Shown here: piece after piece, positions 62,838 to 64,000 of the stretch
Numbering within the stretch: the stretch's first letter is position 1
How the letters are laid out: each line of letters begins with the position of its first letter
DNA from: Acidobacteriota bacterium
GTDB taxonomy: Bacteria; Acidobacteriota; Terriglobia; Terriglobales; Acidobacteriaceae
DNA length: 64,000 bases
Reading direction: 5' to 3'
Assembly: GCA_018268755.1 (NCBI GenBank)
Contig: JAFDVW010000001.1
Coordinates: forward strand, 88,239 to 152,238
Program-made: the position numbers and the translations under genes
The notes under the pieces: generated by a model
Told to the model about the DNA's origin: nothing
The model's database searches: none
Seen by the model: only the letters and a program-made list of their open reading frames with translations

Positions 62838-64000
62838 ATGCTACGAGGAGCGGACATCGTTTTACGCTGTATCAAGGCCGAAGGCGTGGACTTGGTCTTC
62901 GGATACCCCGGTGGCACCATCATGCCGGTGTATGACGCGTTGGAAGGCAGCGGTGTCCGCCACATCCTCACTCGTCACGAACAGGGCGCGGTCTTTGCCG
63001 CGGAAGGTTATGCGCGGGTCACCGGCAAAGTCGGCGTCGCCATGGCCACCAGCGGCCCCGGCGCCACCAATCTTGTGACCGGCATCGCCGACGCCAAGAT
63101 GGATTCTGTTCCCCTGGTCTGCATTACCGGACAAGTGCGCAGTCCGCTGATCGGCACCGACGCCTTCCAGGAGACCGACGTTTTCGGCATGACGCTCTCC
63201 ATGACCAAGTGGAGCCGTCTGGTCCGCACCATCGAAGAAATTCCCGAGGCCATCGCCGAGGGCTTTCACTGGGCGCGTAGTGGACGTCCCGGCCCGGTGA
63301 TGATCGATATTCCCACCGACCTGCTGAAGGCCAAGATGGAATTCAACGGTCCGGTGAAGTTCACGCCGCGGCCCAAGCCTTCGGACCTGCGCATTGAGCC
63401 CACGTTCACGGAAACGCTGATCTCGCTGCTGGAGCAGGCCAAGAAACCCGTGGTGCTGGTGGGGGCGGGCGCGAAACTTTCCGGCGCGGTCTGCGAGCTG
63501 CGCGAGCTGCTCGAGCGTTTAAACATTCCGACTTTCGCCACCGTGCATGGCCTGGGCGCGGTGCATCCGGATGCGCCTTACTATCTCGGCATGGTGGGCA
63601 TGCATGGGACCCGCGCCGCCAACATCGCACTGAATGAGACCGATCTGCTGATTATTTTCGGGGCCCGCCTGGATGACCGCGTCACCGGCGAGCCGACGCG
63701 CTTTGCTCCGCATGCCCGCATCGTGCACTTCGAGATCGACCCCGCGCAGCTGGACCGCGTGCGGGTGGGCGAGTTGCCGGTCATCGGCGACCTGGCGGAA
63801 ACTATTCCCGCCTGCTACAAAGCGCTGCGCCATGTGGCCTTGCCCGACTGGAGTGCATGGCGCGAAGTGGCCTGCGGCCCGGAGCGGGCGGAGCTGGACC
63901 CGCGCGGTTTGGCGCAACCGACCATTCGCTTCCTCGACGAGCTTTTCAGCCGCTTGCCCAAGAACAGCGTCATTCTCACCGACGTGGGGCAGCACCAGAT
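62838..64000 (+). CDS. ilvB: Acetolactate synthase large subunit, 5' part (runs off window)
   Basis: The frame stays open from ATG 62838 to the end of the window (387 codons). It opens MLRGADIVLRCIKAEGVDLV and shows the ThDP-enzyme features FGYPGGTIMPVYDAL, the catalytic Glu in RHEQGAVFAAEGYAR, ATSGPGATNLVTGIADAKMD, TGQVRSPLIGTDAFQETD and RLDDRVTGEPTRFAP. It should catalyse acetolactate formation from two pyruvates, the step before IlvC. A small subunit would be expected downstream. Confidence 0.95.
   Translation, partial: MLRGADIVLRCIKAEGVDLVFGYPGGTIMPVYDALEGSGVRHILTRHEQGAVFAAEGYARVTGKVGVAMATSGPGATNLVTGIADAKMDSVPLVCITGQVRSPLIGTDAFQETDVFGMTLSMTKWSRLVRTIEEIPEAIAEGFHWARSGRPGPVMIDIPTDLLKAKMEFNGPVKFTPRPKPSDLRIEPTFTETLISLLEQAKKPVVLVGAGAKLSGAVCELRELLERLNIPTFATVHGLGAVHPDAPYYLGMVGMHGTRAANIALNETDLLIIFGARLDDRVTGEPTRFAPHARIVHFEIDPAQLDRVRVGELPVIGDLAETIPACYKALRHVALPDWSAWREVACGPERAELDPRGLAQPTIRFLDELFSRLPKNSVILTDVGQHQ

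Overview
The window looks like a chromosomal stretch of an Acidobacteriota member, probably class Terriglobia (Koribacter-like). The basis is indirect: GC is high (about 60% by eye), the cell-wall gene order is typical of the group, there are short dispersed repeats of the TCATCCTGAGCG type, and secreted glycosidases sit beside chemoheterotrophic ETF genes. No rRNA gene or complete canonical tRNA gene was seen, so the taxonomy is inference.

Layout. (1) 1-11.8 kb, minus strand: most of the division and cell-wall (dcw) cluster, read as murE-murF-mraY-murD-ftsW-murG-murC-hypothetical-ftsQ-ftsA. (2) 12-21 kb: a DUF481 outer-membrane protein, an SGNH hydrolase, an electron-transfer-flavoprotein set (etfB, small membrane protein, etfA, ETF-quinone oxidoreductase) interrupted by a Phd/PIN toxin-antitoxin pair, several small proteins, and a threonine aldolase. 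(3) 21.4-28 kb: an RND efflux adaptor and pump, an ornithine-cyclodeaminase-family enzyme and an aminotransferase. (4) 28-35 kb: a glycan-degradation group (GH16, GH116, a PEP-CTERM-like surface protein, a Tat-exported glycosidase). (5) 35-39.7 kb: a Spy-like periplasmic protein, proline dehydrogenase, an H1-like basic protein, a PQQ-type beta-propeller and a DUF1624 membrane protein. (6) 39.8-48.5 kb: an RNA-repair and RNA-quality-control island. (7) 48.9-64 kb: an M20 peptidase, ABC exporter plus TetR, lexA, thioredoxin, sigma/anti-sigma pair, a phosphoesterase-GAF protein, a flavin reductase, a cupin, a second TetR, and ilvC-ilvB running off the end.

The most interesting region is the RNA island. 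It combines a TROVE/Ro60-like protein, Pnkp (5' kinase, phosphatase and ligase), Hen1 (3'-end 2'-O-methyltransferase) and RtcB (RNA ligase) with at least five candidate Y RNAs: one between the TROVE and pnkp genes and four in tandem at 47.9-48.5 kb. All share a closing stem, a 5' box (GGTGGYGAAGAT-like, then AYTTCG) and a 3' box (CGC, then TTCCC), but have different inserts. Two inserts look like circularly permuted tRNAs with D- and T-arms, as in known bacterial YrlA RNAs. A divergent ORF6N-domain gene carries nearly the same long palindrome both upstream and inside its coding sequence.

Other sequence-level points: three promoters (murE, antitoxin, lexA) place the -10 box 6-9 bases before the start codon, implying leaderless mRNAs; a palindromic repeat sits in frame inside rtcB; and operator-like palindromes lie at the ilvC and ABC-exporter promoters next to TetR genes.
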